A stretch of 64,000 nt of DNA, taken from the NCBI RefSeq assembly GCF_016722965.1, contig NZ_JAEQNB010000001.1, positions 957,344 to 1,021,343 of the forward strand. Reading direction: 5' to 3'. Source of the DNA: Tumebacillus amylolyticus. Its GTDB lineage: Bacteria > Bacillota > Bacilli > Tumebacillales > Tumebacillaceae. Below, in pieces: positions 7,721 through 16,801 of this stretch. The position numbers were made by a program, and so were the translations under genes. The stretch's first letter is position 1. Each line of letters starts with the position of its first letter. Below the pieces are notes generated by a model, which did no database searches, was not told the DNA's origin, and was given only the letters and a program-made list of their open reading frames with translations.

Positions 7721-9004
7721 ATGCAAAAAATCGGCAGAAAACGTTGGGGGATTGCTTTCATCTTATTCCTTGGCATTTTGGTCAACTATTTTGACCGTAC
7801 CAACATGTCGGTCGCAACAAAACCGATGATGTCGGAGTATCACCTCTCCACCGTCCAGTGGGGCTGGATCATGTCCACCTTCGCATGGACCTACGCTCTC
7901 ATGCAGATCCCCATCGGGGCCCTGCTCGACAAGATCGGCGTCAAATGGCTGATGCGCATCGCCGGTCTGATCTGGACCGCCGCGACTCTGCTGACCGCCG
8001 TCGTCAGCGGCCTCGGGCTGATCATCGCATCCCGCCTGCTCCTCGGCATCGGGGAAGCCCCGGCCTTCCCGTCCTCGTCCAAAGCAACCGGCTATTGGTT
8101 CCCGCTTCAAGAGCGCGGCGTTGCAACCGCAACCTTCGACGCAGCGGCGAAATTCTCCAACGTCATCGGCGCACCGACCGTCGCCTGGGCGGTAACGGAG
8201 TGGGGCTGGCGCGGCGGTTTTTATCTCACCGCAGTTCTGAGCTTGCTGTACACCGTCATCTACTGGGTCTGGTACCGCGATCCGAAGGAACATCCGACGC
8301 TTACCGTCGAAGAACGTCAATACATCGAAGCCGGCGGCGCGCAACAAGAGGGTAGCGCAGAGGGCGGCGTTTGGAAAAACTTCGCGTTCCTGCTGACCCA
8401 ACGCAAAGTCTGGGGCTTGACCCTCGGGTTTGCGGCATACGGCTACACGTTCTACCTGTTCCTCACCTGGTTGCCGGGGTATCTGCAAAGCCAGATGCAC
8501 ATGAGCGTTCTCAAATCGGCGACCTACACCGCCATCCCGTGGTTGATCGCCACGGTCACCGACTTTTTCATCGGCGGCTTCCTCGTCGACAAACTGGTGA
8601 GCAAAGGCTATGATCAATCGAAAGTCCGCAAGACGCTGTTCATCATCGGTCTGTTGCTCGGTCTCTCCGTCGGCGGTGCCGCGTTCACGACCGATCCGAA
8701 CGTCGCGATCATCTTCATCTCGATTGCCCTCGGTGGTCTGGCATTCGCCGCCCCGATCGGCTGGTCGATTCCGGCCCTCATCGCGCCCAAAGGCACAGTC
8801 GGCATGGTCGGCTCGATCATGAACTTGGTCAACAACGTCATGGGGATTCTCGCCCCGGTCATCACCGGCTATCTCGCGGTCAGCGGCTCGTTCGCATCCG
8901 GCTTCAAAGTAGCGGCCGTCGTGCTCCTCATCGGGATCGCAGCGTTCGCCCTCCTGATGGGGCCGATTGAAAAAATCAAGTCCCCCTACGAACAAGCAGA
9001 GTAA
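7721..9004 (+). CDS. MFS sugar-acid transporter (ACS family)
   Basis: The 427-residue protein has twelve predicted membrane helices. The N-terminus (NYFDRTNMSVATKPM, WGWIMSTFAWTYALMQIPIG) is characteristic of the anion:cation symporter family, which takes up hexuronates, glucarate, galactonate or related acids with protons. The ATG follows AAGGGGGGA. It is first in an operon with a gluconokinase, so gluconate or a closely related aldonate is the likely cargo. This is noteworthy because gluconate is usually carried by the unrelated GntP family. Control by the operators at 7658-7691 is likely. Confidence 0.85.
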   Translation: MQKIGRKRWGIAFILFLGILVNYFDRTNMSVATKPMMSEYHLSTVQWGWIMSTFAWTYALMQIPIGALLDKIGVKWLMRIAGLIWTAATLLTAVVSGLGLIIASRLLLGIGEAPAFPSSSKATGYWFPLQERGVATATFDAAAKFSNVIGAPTVAWAVTEWGWRGGFYLTAVLSLLYTVIYWVWYRDPKEHPTLTVEERQYIEAGGAQQEGSAEGGVWKNFAFLLTQRKVWGLTLGFAAYGYTFYLFLTWLPGYLQSQMHMSVLKSATYTAIPWLIATVTDFFIGGFLVDKLVSKGYDQSKVRKTLFIIGLLLGLSVGGAAFTTDPNVAIIFISIALGGLAFAAPIGWSIPALIAPKGTVGMVGSIMNLVNNVMGILAPVITGYLAVSGSFASGFKVAAVVLLIGIAAFALLMGPIEKIKSPYEQAE

Positions 9005-9082
9005 AACCAAATACAAAGAAAACATAGGGTGCTGTCTCTCTCGGGAGTCAGCGCCCTATGGACATTGATCGGAGAGATTACT

Positions 9083-10567
9083 ATGGAGAGAAAAACTTGC
9101 TCCCTTGGCCTCGACATCGGAACCACGTCCGCAAAAGTGATCGCTTTGGCAGAGGATGGAACGCTTATCACCCAGCGCGGGCACCGTTTGGACTTGCTTC
9201 ATCGAGAGGACGGCGCGGCCGAACAGGATGTCACCGCTGTCTACGCCGCCTTGATGGACGTGCTTTCGAACGTGCTCACAGAACTTCGCGCCGACAACTG
9301 GCACGTCCGCCACGTCGGATTCAGCGCCGCCATGCACAGCATTCTCGCTGTCGATAAAGCAGGGACCCCGCTCTCGCACGCCGTCACGTGGATGGACACC
9401 CGTGCCAAGCAATCCGCCACCGACCTCTGGGAATCGGAAACAGGCAAAACCATCTACACACGCACCGGGACGCCGGTGCACCCCATGTCGCCGCTCGTCA
9501 AACTGCACCACTGGAACCAACAACGACCGGAGTGGGTGGCCTCCATTTACAAATTCGTCTCCATCAAGGAATGGATCTGGCACCAATGGTTCGGCGAATG
9601 GACCGTCGACGCTTCGATGGCAAGCGCCACCGGCTTGTACAACGTGGCAGAGGGAGCCTGGGACTCTCAAGCCCTGCAAGTCGCCGGAGTCTCTCTTGAC
9701 CAACTCAGCCGCGTGGTCCCGACGACCACCTGCATTCCTTCTATAAAAAGCGACGTGTTACGCAGTCTCGGATTTGACGAAGAGGTCCTCTTCAACATCG
9801 GAGCCACAGACGGCGTGCTCGCAAACCTCGGAGTCGGAGCTGTCGAGCCTCATACGCTGGTCCTGACGATCGGCACGAGCAGTGCTGTGCGCGTGACCTC
9901 CCTCCACGCGCAAACCAACGTGGACACGAGATCTTTTTGCTACGTCCTCGACGGGGAACGGTTCGTACTCGGCGGCCCCAGCAATGCGGGCGGAATTTCG
10001 GTGGAGAGCTTGTACGCACAGGTTCTGGCAGGGATCGGCGTCGCGTGGCAACCAGAGGAATTGGGCGCGAAACTGCTCGAAGCCGGCGAGGTGGAAACGC
10101 GTGACTTGCTCTGCCTGCCCTACGTCGCGGGCGAACGTGCCCCTCTCTGGGCACCGGAAGCCAGGGCATCGTGGATCGGAATCGACCGCAGCCACACAGG
10201 ACTTCATCTCCTGCGCGCGGTGGTCGAGGGCGTCCTGCTCAACGCCTACTGGATCGCGACAAGCCTGTTCGAAATGACCGGACGTCCGAAAAAAGTGATG
10301 GCATCCGGCAAACTGCTGGAAGTCGCGTGGATTCGCCAACTTATGGCGGACATCTTCGGCCTCCCGGTGTATGAAAATCAAAACGGAGACGCCTCCGCCG
10401 TCGGTGCCGTGTGGCTTGCCGAGATCGCATCGGGCGTGCGCTCTCTACAGGACGTACTCACCACAGGCCAAGCAGAAGTGAGCGTCACCCACCCGCGCAC
10501 CGAATTGCAGGAACACTACCAAGCCAAACTGGAACGCTTCCAACGCCTCGCAACCTTCTTGAACTAA
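9083..10567 (+). CDS. gntK: Gluconokinase (FGGY family)
   Basis: The 494-residue protein has the FGGY N-lobe phosphate motif LGLDIGTTSAK (residues 8-18), the central TWMDTRAK, and the C-terminal ATP-lobe segment GDASAVGAV. The MSPLVKLHHW region is typical of gluconate kinases, which make 6-phosphogluconate for the pentose phosphate pathway. I chose the ATG at 9083 behind CGGAGAG over an upstream in-frame start at 9029. It lies 78 bases after the transporter with no terminator between them. Substrate assignment is by family and context; xylulose or another sugar is less likely. Confidence 0.82.
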   Translation: MERKTCSLGLDIGTTSAKVIALAEDGTLITQRGHRLDLLHREDGAAEQDVTAVYAALMDVLSNVLTELRADNWHVRHVGFSAAMHSILAVDKAGTPLSHAVTWMDTRAKQSATDLWESETGKTIYTRTGTPVHPMSPLVKLHHWNQQRPEWVASIYKFVSIKEWIWHQWFGEWTVDASMASATGLYNVAEGAWDSQALQVAGVSLDQLSRVVPTTTCIPSIKSDVLRSLGFDEEVLFNIGATDGVLANLGVGAVEPHTLVLTIGTSSAVRVTSLHAQTNVDTRSFCYVLDGERFVLGGPSNAGGISVESLYAQVLAGIGVAWQPEELGAKLLEAGEVETRDLLCLPYVAGERAPLWAPEARASWIGIDRSHTGLHLLRAVVEGVLLNAYWIATSLFEMTGRPKKVMASGKLLEVAWIRQLMADIFGLPVYENQNGDASAVGAVWLAEIASGVRSLQDVLTTGQAEVSVTHPRTELQEHYQAKLERFQRLATFLN

Positions 10568-10571
10568 AAAA

Positions 10572-10616
10572 AGATACGACACGCAGAGCCTATCTCTGTG
10601 CGTCGTATCTTTTTTC
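10572..10616. terminator. Bidirectional terminator shared by convergent genes
   Basis: AGATACGAC and CAGAG pair with CTCTG and GTCGTATCT across a three-base internal loop, with A and T runs on the two sides. It serves the kinase and the LacI gene. The last LacI codons and its stop (10590) lie inside the stem. Confidence 0.85.
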
Positions 10617-11633
10617 GTTTGTTCGTTGTGTGGAGGGCGAGAACACCAGGACGGACGGAATCGTCTGCACGGCGGGTTGCAAATGAGCTTTGATATCTCC
10701 GCGCAATCGCTCCAGAACGGTAGTGGCGGCGAGTTGCCCGATCTCGTGCGTTGGCTGTCGGATGCAGGTCATCCGCGGTTGCGTGAGTTTCACCCAATCC
10801 GGTTCGTCAAATGTCGCGATGCCCATCTCCTGCGGCACTTGCAGGGCCAAACCGGTCAGCATCGGGTACAACTCCATCATCAGCAAGCCGTTCGACGTAT
10901 ACACGGCAAAGGGTTGCTGACGCGGGTGTTGCCGGAGTTGTTCCATAACAGCTTCAAACGTGGCAGGGTCGCTTCGATCCACCCAGCAAACGTGCGGGTC
11001 GAGAGAACGCTCCTCACAAGCCCGTTGGTATCCCGCCAACCGCTCCGTCCGCGTACTGAGCCCGTTCAGCGTCTCCGAGATGAAATAGATGCATTCATAC
11101 CCTTCTGTACACAAGGCGTCCGTGAGCAAATAGGAAGATTCTTCGTTGTTGGTAATGACGTTTTTGACCCCTGCGATTTCGAAATGACGGTCGACGAGCA
11201 CGATCGGCATTTTTTGCGCGAGGTCTTGGAGGACTTTGAGGTTCTGTCCGTTCGTTTGGAGGATGATGCCGTCAACGCCGTGCGCGACCAGAGAGTGGAG
11301 CAGGGTGAGTTCACGCTTCGGATCATCGCCCGTCTCACAGACGAGCAGCGAATACCCCGCCGCGTTGAGCGCTTCGGAGATCGAACGGATCACCGAGACG
11401 CAAAACGGGTAGCTCATGTTCACCACGACGACCGCGAGAGTGCGGCTCTGGCCTTTGAGACCTTGGGCCATTTTGTTCGGGTGGTAGTTGAGGGTGAGGA
11501 TGACTTCCTCAATCCGCAGTTTGGTTTCCTCGCTCATGGAGGAGAAGTTTTGATTGATATAACGGGACACGGTGGCGATGGAAACACCGGCCGCGTGCGC
11601 AACGTCTCGGATGGTTACTTTTTTATCTGACAT
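10590..11633 (-). CDS. LacI-family transcriptional repressor
   Basis: The 347-residue protein has the N-terminal helix-turn-helix VTIRDVAHAAGVSIATVSRY (residues 6-25), the hinge NYHPNKMAQGLK and a periplasmic-binding-like sensor domain (residues 60-335). It resembles KdgR/GntR-type repressors that sense sugar-acid intermediates. It converges on the transporter-gluconokinase operon, whose promoter carries a perfect LacI-type palindrome, so it is very probably its repressor and is released by gluconate or a phosphorylated derivative. A start at 11633 is supported by the HTH position. Confidence 0.87.
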   Translation of the reverse strand: MSDKKVTIRDVAHAAGVSIATVSRYINQNFSSMSEETKLRIEEVILTLNYHPNKMAQGLKGQSRTLAVVVVNMSYPFCVSVIRSISEALNAAGYSLLVCETGDDPKRELTLLHSLVAHGVDGIILQTNGQNLKVLQDLAQKMPIVLVDRHFEIAGVKNVITNNEESSYLLTDALCTEGYECIYFISETLNGLSTRTERLAGYQRACEERSLDPHVCWVDRSDPATFEAVMEQLRQHPRQQPFAVYTSNGLLMMELYPMLTGLALQVPQEMGIATFDEPDWVKLTQPRMTCIRQPTHEIGQLAATTVLERLRGDIKAHLQPAVQTIPSVLVFSPSTQRTNEKRYDAQR

Positions 11634-11722
11634 AGCTCCATCATCCCATAGAGATTCAGGAGACGCAAGATCATCGCTACTTTAGTATAATTAGGTATTA
11701 CTATGTGAGAGGGGGGAATAAC

Positions 11723-12787
11723 ATGAGATCTTTGTACGCGCGGTTGTACTCCTTGCTCGCAAACGCAACAGCAGAGGCCAAAGAGGATTTTCTAACGGAG
11801 ATTCTCAGTTCCGTTCTTGAGGAACCCGCAACAATGACCCATTTTTTCAGCACTCTGCTCTCCACAACAATTGTAGAACCGAAACACCTGCGAGTTCTTA
11901 CTCAACAAACATTTGAAAAGCTTTCTACACACCAAGTTGACTCCAGACCCGACCTCGTACTCACGTTCGAAGACGGGGGAACGCATCATATCGCGTTTCT
12001 TGAGAACAAGTTGGATTCGGTCGAAGGAAGCGACCAACTCAAAAGATACGCAGACCATCTCTATGAATATGAGATGAGAGGATACCGCACCACCCTGATC
12101 TATCTAACAAAACATCATGATCCCAAAGATCGACATTTGATCGTGCCAACAAGTTCGGCCTGTCGATTTAAGCAAGTTCGTTGGTATGAGATATATTCTT
12201 GGCATGCTGAACGGACTGAGGGTCAACGCAATCACTTTCTGCACTATATGGAGGAGTTAGAGTTGAATAACAAGAGAAGATTCACACCTGACCTTATTCT
12301 GGGTATGCAGAATCTACAGGTGATTTGGCGGCTGATGGAAGACTGCTTGGGGGCGGAGGTTCATGACGCCCTGACAGCATCGTTTAAGAGACCGGCGGAC
12401 CAATCGAACCGAACCCCGCATATTCGAGACAATGGGAGATTTCTGAAATGTTCTTATTATGATTCCTACAAGTTGTGGGTAGGATGTGGATTTTACTTTA
12501 CCAAACAGGATTTTCCCAACGTCTGCGTGATGATTGAAGTCGCTCCAAACGCACAGGATCGAAACAAAGTCATTGACGCCATGATCGAGTTTTGCAATGA
12601 CAATCCAACTTGGACAGGTCACGATCTGGATGTACCCAGGTCGTGGGCAAGTATTCGGTATGAGAAGCCGTTATCTGAATTCCTGACGCAGGAAGATCAG
12701 GTGTCCGCGATACAAGACTTTTTCTGCGAGTGTCTCAAGGAGCTCGTTTCCTTTAAACAAAAGCATCCTGACCTTCCTTGGGTATGA
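11723..12787 (+). CDS. PD-(D/E)XK nuclease superfamily protein
   Basis: The 354-residue protein contains RPDLVLTF...HHIAFLENKLDS, that is Asp77 and Glu94-x-Lys96, the catalytic core of the PD-(D/E)XK fold. An acidic Glu in the preceding helix (about residue 21) completes the site. This fits the stand-alone PDDEXK family common in mobile or defence contexts. The remainder (residues 150-354) is not recognised. The ATG at 11723 follows AGAGGGGGG; a GTG at 11705 is upstream of that site. It is monocistronic with its own terminator. Restriction or DNA repair are both possible. Confidence 0.75.
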   Translation: MRSLYARLYSLLANATAEAKEDFLTEILSSVLEEPATMTHFFSTLLSTTIVEPKHLRVLTQQTFEKLSTHQVDSRPDLVLTFEDGGTHHIAFLENKLDSVEGSDQLKRYADHLYEYEMRGYRTTLIYLTKHHDPKDRHLIVPTSSACRFKQVRWYEIYSWHAERTEGQRNHFLHYMEELELNNKRRFTPDLILGMQNLQVIWRLMEDCLGAEVHDALTASFKRPADQSNRTPHIRDNGRFLKCSYYDSYKLWVGCGFYFTKQDFPNVCVMIEVAPNAQDRNKVIDAMIEFCNDNPTWTGHDLDVPRSWASIRYEKPLSEFLTQEDQVSAIQDFFCECLKELVSFKQKHPDLPWV

Positions 12788-12790
12788 TGC

Positions 12791-12832
12791 AAAAAACCTC
12801 GTGTCGTTCGGCAACGACACGAGGTTTTTTTG
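12791..12832. terminator. Bidirectional terminator
   Basis: AAAACCTCGTGTCGTT pairs perfectly with AACGACACGAGGTTTT and has A and T runs on both sides. It separates the nuclease-like gene from the convergent MFS gene. Confidence 0.9.
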
Positions 12833-12839
12833 TTTTGTC

Positions 12840-14093
12840 TTAGGCGGACTGCACCAACTCCTCAGAGATCTCCTTCGCCTTCTCCGACAAGTTTCCGTCG
12901 ATGCCTTTCAACTGAGGCAACCACATCCCGAGCACCGCGCAACTCACGGCGAGGAGACCCGCTCCCACGAACAGCACGTGCAGTCCGAACGCCGTCGCCA
13001 CCACGCCGCCCAGTCCGCTCCCGACCGGTTGCATCGAACCGCCGATCAACAAGCGAATCGACATCACCCGCCCGCGCAACGGGGCCGGCACCAATCTGCC
13101 GTACAGCCCCGACGACAACGCTCCGAAGAACGGCCCGCTCATCCCAAGCAAGAGGAAGATGGGAAACGCCATCCATGTCTTCGTCGCGATGCCGAGCAAG
13201 ACGAAGCAGGAGCCTTTGACCAAGATACTGCCGAGCATCCAGAGTCTGCGTTTCTGGAGATCGCCCATCCACGCGATGAGCAGTCCGCCGCCGACAGCCC
13301 CGATGCCGTTCAGCGTCATCAGGACGCCGAGCATCAGCGCATCGCTGTGCAACCAGACCTGCACATACGGCACCCACATGGCGGAGATCGCGACCCCCGT
13401 CATATTGCCAATGGCGGCGAAGAGCATGATGACGAACAGGGCAGGAACTTTTTTGAAAAAAGCGGTGCCTTCCCGCATCTCGTTCCAATACCCACGCGTT
13501 GCTTTCGTCGTAGTCGCATGCTTCAACGACCCTACGACACGGCGAATCTGCACCAGCATCAGCGCCGAGAGCAAAAACGAACCTGCATTGAGCGCGATGC
13601 CCATCACAGGACCGACCAGATGGATGAGCAGACCGCCGAGAACCGGACCTGTCAGCATCGCGACGGTCATCGAGGTATCGAGGAGAGATTGACAGCGCAC
13701 GAGGTCTTTTTCCGAAACGAGAGAGGGCAGGAGCGCCATCCCGGCCGGAGCGAACAGCGCCGTACACGTTCCGACGACCATCGCCGAGGCGTAGAGATGC
13801 CACATGTGGAGGTTGCCCGTCGTGGCGAGCACCGCCACGCCGCCAAACGCTGCAAATCGAAACGAATCCAGCCATGCCATCAATTTCACGCGGTCCACAC
13901 GGTCCAAGAGCGTCGCTCCGGCCAGCCGCACGACAAACTCCGCAATCTGCTGCGCCATGACCAACGCCCCCATCGCCAGCAATGAGCCGGTCAATTGATA
14001 GACCAACCATTCCATCGCCAAGATGCCGAGAGCATCGCCGAGCGCTGAGACCGTGAATCCGGTGACCAAGTACCAATAGCCCTTCTCCCGCAT
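12840..14093 (-). CDS. MFS efflux transporter
   Basis: The 417-residue protein has about twelve membrane helices and the layout of the MFS_3/EntS-like group (ALGDALGILAMEWLVYQLTGS near the N-terminus, RGRVMSIRLLIGGSMQPVGSGLGG in the second half), which mostly export drugs or siderophores. The start follows GGAGGCAACACGC. It lies 12 bases downstream of an ArsR-type regulator in the same operon, so its expression should depend on that protein. Substrate unknown. Confidence 0.85.
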   Translation of the reverse strand: MREKGYWYLVTGFTVSALGDALGILAMEWLVYQLTGSLLAMGALVMAQQIAEFVVRLAGATLLDRVDRVKLMAWLDSFRFAAFGGVAVLATTGNLHMWHLYASAMVVGTCTALFAPAGMALLPSLVSEKDLVRCQSLLDTSMTVAMLTGPVLGGLLIHLVGPVMGIALNAGSFLLSALMLVQIRRVVGSLKHATTTKATRGYWNEMREGTAFFKKVPALFVIMLFAAIGNMTGVAISAMWVPYVQVWLHSDALMLGVLMTLNGIGAVGGGLLIAWMGDLQKRRLWMLGSILVKGSCFVLLGIATKTWMAFPIFLLLGMSGPFFGALSSGLYGRLVPAPLRGRVMSIRLLIGGSMQPVGSGLGGVVATAFGLHVLFVGAGLLAVSCAVLGMWLPQLKGIDGNLSEKAKEISEELVQSA

Positions 14094-14105
14094 GCGTGTT
14101 GCCTC

Positions 14106-15026
14106 CTATCGGCGGTCGTCCGCCAGAAAATACGCAAGCAATTCCGTGCCAAGCCGTGCGACAACGTCTGTCCGCAGCGAGTAGTACGTTACGTTGCCTT
14201 CGCCGCGTGCGGTTAGCAGCCCGGCTCCGCGCAACGCCATTAGATGGTGGTGAACCGTGGACATGGACAATCCGGTCGCTTGCACGACTTCGGTAAAAGA
14301 TCGTGTGCCCCCGCCGATGAAGCGGAGGATGCGCAACCGGCTTTCCTCGCCCAAGCTCTTCGTCAGGCGCAAGAGTGCCGGAGCGGGGGAACCGTCCGAC
14401 GGGGTTGGCAAATCGATCCCGTACCAGACCGACATCGAGGAGCCGTATCGGGTCATCGTCGAGATCGGGCGCAGGTGGTATTGGGGAACGAGCAGCACGT
14501 TGCGCAGTTCCGGCGTCACTTCATAGCGGACCCCGTTGGTGGCGAGTTCGATGACATCCATCTCGGGCATCGTGCCGAGCAGGGCGCGTTTTCGCTCGGC
14601 ATCCCTCGCCAGTTCTTCGAAGACCGCGGGGTCCACGGTCTGAAAATACTCCGCGTCCCACTTCCCGAGCAGTTCCACGCCCAGATCCCGCTGCGCCCCG
14701 ATGTCGGCAGGCACGTCTACGAACGGAGCCAACTTTTCAAACAAATCCCCGACAGACAGGGAAGACACCCATTGTAAAAACTGCGGTGCCGTCCGCTCGC
14801 CGGGACATTGATGGATGAGAAAGTCGAACCCGTGAAACATCGACCCCGACCAGCCATCGTCTAGCTGAGCGGCGAAGGCGGGGGATAGTTTTTTCCGAAC
14901 CTCCCGCACCCAAGGCGTGCCCGCGTCCATGCCTTTGTGGTGCGTTTTGCGACTGTATGCGAAGAGGGAGATCAGCAATTCATAAGCCGGTGCCTGGTCG
15001 ATGAGGATGGTGTAGGGAGAAGTCAT
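14106..15026 (-). CDS. ArsR-type winged-helix regulator with N-terminal sensor domain
   Basis: This 306-residue protein has an unusually long N-terminal part (residues 1-215) and a C-terminal ArsR-like winged helix (LGEESRLRILRFI, then FTEVVQATGLSMSTVHHHL). The domain order, with the HTH last, matches the DUF5937-HTH group of Bacillota. I chose the start at 15026, eight bases after GGAGG, over an upstream start at 15068. It directly precedes the MFS gene and probably represses the two-gene operon until a ligand binds. No Cys/His metal site is visible, so an organic ligand is more likely than arsenic. Confidence 0.82.
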   Translation of the reverse strand: MTSPYTILIDQAPAYELLISLFAYSRKTHHKGMDAGTPWVREVRKKLSPAFAAQLDDGWSGSMFHGFDFLIHQCPGERTAPQFLQWVSSLSVGDLFEKLAPFVDVPADIGAQRDLGVELLGKWDAEYFQTVDPAVFEELARDAERKRALLGTMPEMDVIELATNGVRYEVTPELRNVLLVPQYHLRPISTMTRYGSSMSVWYGIDLPTPSDGSPAPALLRLTKSLGEESRLRILRFIGGGTRSFTEVVQATGLSMSTVHHHLMALRGAGLLTARGEGNVTYYSLRTDVVARLGTELLAYFLADDRR

Positions 15027-15126
15027 GGGTTTCGCCTCCGTGGAAATTCGAGTTACTTCTATCTGCATCGAAGTTGTATGTATTTCTATGGTATTCGAAA
15101 TCGGGAGACGTTGTCAATGTTTATGA

Positions 15127-15160
15127 AAAAAGGAGCCAATCCTCTGGGGATGGCTCCTAC
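15127..15160 (-). terminator. Rho-independent terminator
   Basis: Read on the minus strand, AGGAGCCA pairs with TGGCTCCT, followed by TTTTTT. It ends the lipoprotein gene that stops at 15182. A 25-base part (15125-15149) recurs at 16726-16750. Confidence 0.8.
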
Positions 15161-15181
15161 ATAAATGGTGTCGGTACGCGT

Positions 15182-15709
15182 TCATTCATCAAGCGGCTTC
15201 ACTTCAATCGAGGATACGTCTATGGATGGATCATGGATCAAAAAGTAAAAGGGAGCGGGTGTCTGGTCGAAAGTTTTGGAGATGACTTGAGAACCGCTCA
15301 CAAAGAGACCCAACCTCTTGATTTGTTGACTGTAGACAACTCCCGCGACGATCTTGCGGGTATGTTTGTTCTCTGATTCAAAATCAAAACTGAGGGAGCC
15401 ATAGGGCTGGTCACTCGCGAGAACTGAGGCATAGGATGCCGAGCGATACCAGCTGTACCCCTTGTCCCCATGAGTAATACTTGCCACACCCGTTTGGAGT
15501 CCTTTGTGATAAAAAACCAAGGTGTCTCCTTGATCGACCTCTGTTCCAAGGATGTCGGCGGTTGTAAGCCCCTCGTCTTGCAATCCATTCTGAATGACGA
15601 GGTCGATGGAGTCATACCATTCCCTGTTCGCTATAGTTTCCTTCTGAGAGCAGCCTACAAGCAATAGAAGAAAAAGGAGAAGAACCGGAAGGAATACAGT
15701 TTTGTTCAC
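15182..15709 (-). CDS. Putative lipoprotein, unknown function
   Basis: The 175-residue product starts at a GTG (15709) nine bases after AGGGGG. It has a hydrophobic leader ending in LLLLLVGC, a good lipobox with Cys at about residue 20, so it should be lipid-anchored outside the membrane. The mature part is mixed alpha/beta with no motif I recognise. It is monocistronic and divergent from the secreted protein at 15815. Confidence 0.7.
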   Translation of the reverse strand: MNKTVFLPVLLLFLLLLVGCSQKETIANREWYDSIDLVIQNGLQDEGLTTADILGTEVDQGDTLVFYHKGLQTGVASITHGDKGYSWYRSASYASVLASDQPYGSLSFDFESENKHTRKIVAGVVYSQQIKRLGLFVSGSQVISKTFDQTPAPFYFLIHDPSIDVSSIEVKPLDE

Positions 15710-15814
15710 GAATCTTAACCCCCTACTATTTTCAATAGAAAACACTTGCGTGAATCCAATAGATAATATAGCATAAGTTTGTAAAAGTAAACAAATAGAA
15801 AGAGGTGTTTATTT

Positions 15815-16561
15815 GTGAAAAAAATAATTTCCATGGTCTGCACCGCTCTCATGGCCCTAAGTCTATTCGGGGCTACCGCTGCACATGCAGATACAAGTAA
15901 TGCAAAGGTTGAGAACAGTGTGAAAATCCTAGGGGAGTACAACGGGAAGCAGGTCGTGTCTGTCAAAAAGATCACCAATGGTAACTGGGTGGATGTATCA
16001 TTTGAGGAGTTCCTCAAGGATATGAACACAAAACAACAAGCGACTGTGCATCAAAACCCAACCAAGATGAAACTACAATCCCCCACTTCTATCATGAAAC
16101 CTGCAGATGCCGTATACACGTGGTATGACTATTGGGAGAGCTCTGGCTATTACTACAATGCATCTCCAAGAAAAACGTCTCCAGACTACGGGTGTCCGAG
16201 CAGTGCTCCTGCACCTTGTACGCTGTCACTTCAATACTCCCTAACCCAATCCAAGAGTGCCAACGTCTCCCTGAGTTTGCCGGAATGGAACGCTATCAAA
16301 GCAACCCTCGGCTACACGTACCAAGACCAAGCTTCTGTCGCGGCGACTTACGCGCTCCCGGTTCCTCCGGGTAAATACGGGCACATGGAGTTTGCACCGA
16401 AATATTACCATAGTGAAGGAACTATGGAAGCTTGGATGAGTTCGATATCCGGTGTGCAGTTGGTGGGAACCCAATACGTTGGATGTGAAACTCCGCAAAA
16501 GTTGCAAACAGGATTTTTGGACGGTTATGCGATTGGTGTCATCACCAACAGTCCGACCTAA
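15815..16561 (+). CDS. Secreted protein, unknown function
   Basis: A GTG start behind AGAGGTG opens a 248-residue protein with a classical signal peptide (cleavage after AAHA, about residue 25). The mature part has a Tyr/Ser-rich stretch, three or four cysteines (SPDYGCPSS, PCTLSLQYS, YVGCE) that may form disulfides, and alternating beta-type segments. The family is not recognised. A strong terminator follows. Confidence 0.72.
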   Translation: MKKIISMVCTALMALSLFGATAAHADTSNAKVENSVKILGEYNGKQVVSVKKITNGNWVDVSFEEFLKDMNTKQQATVHQNPTKMKLQSPTSIMKPADAVYTWYDYWESSGYYYNASPRKTSPDYGCPSSAPAPCTLSLQYSLTQSKSANVSLSLPEWNAIKATLGYTYQDQASVAATYALPVPPGKYGHMEFAPKYYHSEGTMEAWMSSISGVQLVGTQYVGCETPQKLQTGFLDGYAIGVITNSPT

Positions 16562-16577
16562 TTTGTACGAAGTGAGA

Positions 16578-16619
16578 AGAGAAAGCCCTCGATGTTAAAA
16601 TCGTGAGGGCTTTTTCTCT
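16578..16619 (+). terminator. Rho-independent terminator
   Basis: AAAGCCCTCGAT pairs with ATCGTGAGGGCTTT (one bulge), followed by T-rich sequence. It ends the secreted protein gene at 16561. Confidence 0.85.
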
Positions 16620-16664
16620 GGAGAAAAATCTATGATCAATATAGGGTCAGCATAATAATTTGTA

Positions 16665-16705
16665 AAAAACAACCTGTCCGATCAGTGATTCGGCAGGTTG
16701 TTTTT
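16665..16705. terminator. Second strong hairpin, probably bidirectional terminator
   Basis: AACAACCTGTCCGA pairs with TTCGGCAGGTTGTT, with an A run before and a T run after. It stands between convergent genes and can stop transcription from the right as well. Confidence 0.75.
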
Positions 16706-16725
16706 GTTTTCACGGAGTTATTTTG

Positions 16726-16750
16726 GAAAAAAGGAGCCAATCCTCTGGGG
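16726..16750. repeat. Second copy of a 25-base terminator fragment
   Basis: This segment (G, A6, then GGAGCCAATCCTCTGGGG) is identical to 15125-15149. Here the other arm differs, so the hairpin is broken. It sits downstream of the gene that ends at 16802, in the same relative place as the first copy. Confidence 0.8.
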
Positions 16751-16801
16751 GGACCAGTCCTTTCGTAGTGCTAGTTGATAAAGAGGTCCAATCACTGCCC
16801 A

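Noticed and set aside
12801-13985. 394-residue plus-strand frame opposite the MFS gene
   Set aside because: Extremely His/Arg/Gln-rich antisense; the minus strand has the transporter with a good start and operon partner.
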